Source of the DNA: Branchiostoma floridae
Taxonomy: Eukaryota > Chordata > Leptocardii > Amphioxiformes > Branchiostomatidae
Length of the DNA: 64,000 bases
Assembly (NCBI RefSeq): GCF_000003815.2
Contig: NC_049984.1
Span: forward strand, 25,619,330 to 25,683,329
Direction: 5' to 3'
Below the pieces are notes generated by a model, which saw only the letters and a program-made list of their open reading frames with translations, was not told where the DNA came from and ran no database searches. Below are positions 61,019-64,000 of this stretch, in pieces (within the stretch, counting starts at the first letter, position 1; each line of letters opens with the position of its first letter). Both the position numbers and the translations under genes were made by a program.

Positions 61019-61164
61019 CAGAGGTAGAGAAGAATACTAAATACCTATTTCATCAAAGAAAAGCTGAATCTGCAGACAATATTTTCAAGGCTCTACAATG
61101 GCATGGGTATGCAGTCAGACGACGCGAAGTCCGCCAGTTGAGAAAAGATATATTCTGTCAGCAA
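61019..61164 (+). CDS. Exon upstream of OTU exon
   Basis: Acceptor TTTTACAG and donor CAGCAA|GTAAAA. Clean frame GRSEVEKNTKYLFHQRKAES + ADNIFKALQWHGYAVRRREV…. It lies 100 bp before the OTU exon in the same direction, so it is probably the same gene. Confidence 0.45.
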
Positions 61165-61264
61165 GTAAAATGAGACCAAATTATATACTCCAAGTTAAGA
61201 TGCCTTCAAAGTAAATGTTCACTGCCACTACAGTCCATCACTACAGTTTCTTTAATTGCTGCAG

Positions 61265-61634
61265 ACTGGTGCTAGCTAGGACCGAGGATCGACTCCAGAA
61301 AGGTGCAGCGACAGAGAAGCTTTTGCTACAGACCTATGAGGTCCAGCTGCCAGGACGCACGTTCTTTGGCCCAGAATCCCCGCCCGGCAAAGGAGATGCT
61401 ATCTCCAGCGGCATCCTAAGGAGGATAGACCCTCAGCGCTTGAAAAACTACACGCCACTGCACACTATGGGGGACGGAAATTGTTGTTACAGAGCGGTGT
61501 CCCGCGCGCTGTTTGGACACGAGAGTCACCACTTATTAATCCATCTGCTTGCTGCCATTGGGATGATCGAACATCCTGACTACTTACAAGCATTGCATGG
61601 CCATGGATGGGCAACCTCATGCTCAAGTTGATTA
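61265..61634 (+). pseudogene. OTU cysteine protease exon with DGNC box
   Basis: Acceptor TGCTGCAG. RLVLARTEDRLQKGAATEKL…, then RIDPQRLKNYTPLHTMGDGN + CCYRAVSRALFGHESHHLLI…, TGA. D-G-N-C with the following C-x-Y-R-A-V/A-S is the catalytic Cys box of OTU deubiquitinases; the subgroup with LYGTExxHxxLR-like continuation is common in transposons and vertnin-like proteins. It would cleave ubiquitin-type isopeptide bonds. This exon is intact up to its end. Confidence 0.75.
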
Positions 61635-61739
61635 TAATATTCTAATATCGTCTGTCCTGGCAATATCTTGTAAAATAGCATGGGTATATCATGAGCACTT
61701 TTAAGCAGTGCACTGGACATTTGCATCCACACTTGGTGT

Positions 61740-61937
61740 CCATGCAAAGGTATTACAGACTTCTATAGGAAGCTTGTGCTGTCAGAATATGAAATGACCA
61801 TCCGTGGACGCAACAAATGCAATGATGAGAAACCAATCCACATCATGTTCAGTCATACATACATTCCAACAAACTTTGATAACTTCACGCCGAACCATTT
61901 TGTCTGCCTTCACAAACATTTAAAGGACAGAAGCTGA
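61740..61937 (+). pseudogene. OTU C-terminal piece with NHFV catalytic-His box
   Basis: EYEMTIRGRNKCNDEKPIHI + MFSHTYIPTNFDNFTPNHFV + CLHKHLKDRS, TGA. 'rPihImw……..pNHFvpL' is the catalytic His end of the OTU fold. Between this and the DGNC exon the WG..E.. strand is missing or decayed, so the protease looks incomplete. Confidence 0.55.
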
Positions 61938-62246
61938 CACAGACTTAGATGCTAGCAGGCTTCAACTGACAAGCTAGTTTGGTCATCTCCTCAACAGTAT
62001 TCTGGCAATGAAGACCTCAGTGAAGATGAATGGCCATCTCTTCCATCTAGACGAGATGGGTCTCTACTGGTTCCTCGTACAACGACACTGCAAACCAATG
62101 GACAGTAGTGCCTACAGGTAAAACAATTTCGAATACATAATACCGTTAAGTTGTTTTTTCCAGTACCAAACAAGCAAAGAGTCTATTAGAAAGTTCCTGA
62201 CAATAGTAATAAAAATCAATGTCTTCGTGTCAACTTCCTATCTAGA
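61938..62246 (+). other. Possible exon (NEDLSEDEWPSLPSRRDGSL)
   Basis: After ACTGACAAG… a frame YSGNEDLSEDEWPSLPSRRD + GSLLVPRTTTLQTNGQ. A related but worn segment, CACCTCAGTGAAGA, occurs at 62,789, so it is part of the duplicated unit described next. Confidence 0.35.
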
Positions 62247-62509
62247 CCGAGGTGAAAAACAAGGTGGACAACCCAAAGAGGTCACTGAAACAGCAGCGTG
62301 AAAAGGATCCCCCCACTGATGAACAGCTGGCTCCCAAACAGCACACCAATGCACAGGGAGAATGCACAAAGGTAAACTTTTCTGCTTCTATTATCCTACT
62401 CTCGTTGAATGTGGTATCTGAAGTGTTCACCAGTAGAATTAGATCCTGCGATAGTAAGGACATGTTGACAAACATAATGGAACATAAAAATGTAATAATC
62501 AAATATTAG
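62242..62509 (+). repeat. Duplicated exon block, copy 1
   Basis: Matches 62,881-63,130 (offset 639). The exon frame TEVKNKVDNPKRSLKQQREK + DPPTDEQLAPKQHTNAQGEC + TK ends at a donor (AAAG|GTAAAC), and the match continues into the intron. Basic, disordered-looking peptide of unknown function. Follows the OTU relic in the same orientation. Confidence 0.75.
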
Positions 62510-62880
62510 TAATAATTAAGAATTAATAACAATCGGATAGAAAAGATTAAATATAAAACCTGGACTTTGCCCACTGATGTGGTCAACTGACATGGGAAAA
62601 CCCCATAGGAACATCAGTTGGAACAACAGATGTAAAGTGAAAAGGTACATTTAGTGGGTCATAATAGTAACGTATTACTTGTAGGACGTTGTTGGATACA
62701 AGCAAGGGGCCAGAAAATTTGGTATTAAGCAACAATACAGACAGGCAGCTGAAGTAAATAGTAGGGAAGTGCTATGGGACGGCAAGGGAACACCTCAGTG
62801 AAGAGAAATGGCCTGATGTCTTCCTGACAAGAGTCCATAAATAGTCATGTCTTTCACAGTCTTTGTTGTCAACTCCCTAT

Positions 62881-63130
62881 CTAGACCGAGGTAAAAAACA
62901 AGGTGGACAACCCAAAGAGGTCACCGAAACGGCAGCGTGAAAAGGATCCCCCCACTGATGAACAGCTGACTCCCAAACAGCACACCAATGCACAGGGAGA
63001 ATGCACAAAGGTAAACTTTTCTGCTTCAATCATCCTACTCTCTTTGAATGTGGCATCTGAAATCACCTGTAGAATTAGATGCTGCCAGAGTAAAGACAAC
63101 ATGGTGAGAAACGTAATGGAACATGTAGTT
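62881..63130 (+). repeat. Duplicated exon block, copy 2
   Basis: Second copy of 62,242-62,509, about 88-90% alike, with the same donor. Two small deletions lie in the intron part. Exon-level tandem duplication. Confidence 0.75.
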
Positions 63131-63254
63131 ATAACATGTATTTGAGTTACTTAAGTGCACTGCGCTGCTGGATTCCTGGATTCCAAGTAAAAAGTATTCA
63201 GCAGTCTTGGGTACACCTAGGTAGCAGTCTTGTATGATCATCTTCTCCACCCAG

Positions 63255-63400
63255 AGAACATTAAGTTCTTCAAAGTCCATGCCAGTCCAGAAAACACTGA
63301 AAGTCAACCCGGTGGTCATGCATGCTGATGGAATAGCGCTGAAGCCATCCATTCAGTTTGATCCTGTGACAAAGACAACGTGGGCCTCACATTTTCCATA
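63255..63400 (+). pseudogene. THAP9/P-element-like transposase fragment
   Basis: PVQKTLKVNPVVMHADGIAL + KPSIQFDPVTKTTWASHFP, TAG. 'vvLh.DEMaiKpsl.yD..t..vvG' is the first catalytic-Asp box of P-element/THAP9-like transposases. Here D is kept but the next Glu is Gly, and the frame ends soon after. Confidence 0.5.
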
Positions 63401-64000
63401 GATCTGCAATATGTTATTGCAAGATGCAAAAGCCAAGAATGGTAAAATGTTTGACTTCGCCCCAATTTTTTTGGACCTCAGCAACCTTTCCCGCACTCGC
63501 CAGACTCGTACTTCAGTATTTTGCACAACAATACACTACTGCAAGGTAGAATCAAGAAACTGGAGGAGGAAAAAAGGTCACTGAAGTCCCAGCTGCTGGA
63601 GATGAGCAGCTTAAATTAAAGAGCCATGTGGGAACATGTCAATGCAGATTTGAACCATGAGATTGAAAGAATATCATACTCTAGAAGCCTCCTCTGTTCA
63701 AACATTCAGACTTTTCATGACATTCGCAACTTAAGTATAACAGCTGTGGAGTACTACGCAGAGAAAGATGGAGTCTACAGAATACAGCACTAACAGATGA
63801 AGCATAGATGCGCTCATGTTTCTACACCAAATCCTCTCTGTCAATAGAGTCTTGACACATTTGATATCTATACGTTACATATTTGCAGCGGAAGAGAAGT
63901 CACGCGAAGGCATTTCAAGGTGTCATCGTTCAAAAACAAGGGCACCACGCGTATCTATGTACATTGATTATCCTTTCTTGACGAAGTATGTCAGTGTTTA
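63401..64000 (+). other. Short coiled-coil piece; otherwise unassigned
   Basis: 63,525-63,618 reads NNTLLQGRIKKLEEEKRSLK + SQLLEMSSLN, TAA, a short leucine-zipper-like coil, and a helical frame follows at 63,625-63,793. Sequence to the window end has no motif. Confidence 0.35.

Noticed and set aside
1-64000. tRNA, rRNA, snRNA genes or bacterial riboswitches
   Set aside because: No cloverleaf with B-box GGTTCRAATCC-type sequence and no rRNA-like blocks were found on reading; bacterial elements are not expected in this DNA.

Overview
This window reads as nuclear DNA of an invertebrate animal and most resembles lancelet (Branchiostoma-like) sequence. There are no long bacterial-style open frames. 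Coding-like segments are 60-500 bp and mostly end at good GT/AG splice borders. Many belong to mobile-element families common in invertebrate deuterostome genomes, and in-frame minisatellites are frequent. The assignment to lancelet is an inference from style and family content. No intact host gene with a secure name is visible, and no tRNA or rRNA gene was found. One 177-base assembly gap (N run) lies at 59,063-59,239.

Layout. 0-10 kb: a partial exon; a Penelope-like retroelement fragment (GIY-YIG endonuclease end, two opposed hammerhead motifs, candidate 13-bp target-site duplication); a Crypton-like tyrosine-recombinase relic; and scattered exons of unassigned repeat-like families. 10-16 kb: decayed exons, including a SAP domain preceded by 39-bp in-frame repeats, a CACTA-like transposase end, and a four-exon OTU-like gene relic whose last exon encodes tandem SUMO-interaction-like motifs and is followed by a poly(A) signal. 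16-26.6 kb: a GC-rich frame with one stop, a perfect 128-bp tandem duplication, minisatellites, two diverged copies of one transposase segment (20.5 and 24.9 kb) and a MULE transposase with changed catalytic residues. 27-37 kb: duplicated exon pairs, Gypsy retroelement pol fragments, 27-bp in-frame repeats, a multi-exon gene relic combining EKSAEK repeats, an Ulp1-like start and a ParB/sulfiredoxin-like DGNHR motif (32.2-34.0 kb), a zinc-finger exon of hAT type and a 208-bp MITE. 37-51 kb: an orphan kinase N-lobe, a PIF1-like helicase end, CACTA transposase pieces, a KDZ-like exon and a second Crypton-like fragment. 51-64 kb: hAT transposase ends, two large minisatellites, KDZ/HMGXB3-like fragments, a Tc1-like relic, an OTU protease relic with its DGNC and NHFV motifs, a duplicated exon and a THAP9/P-element-like fragment.

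How the parts relate. I see no operon or pathway. The window is a graveyard of nested, mostly dead DNA transposons and a few retroelements. Cysteine-protease modules of the ubiquitin/SUMO world (OTU, Ulp1-like) and SUMO-binding-like repeats recur among them. Exon boundaries below are called by eye from splice consensus and frame. Family names rest on recognised motifs, not on database searches.
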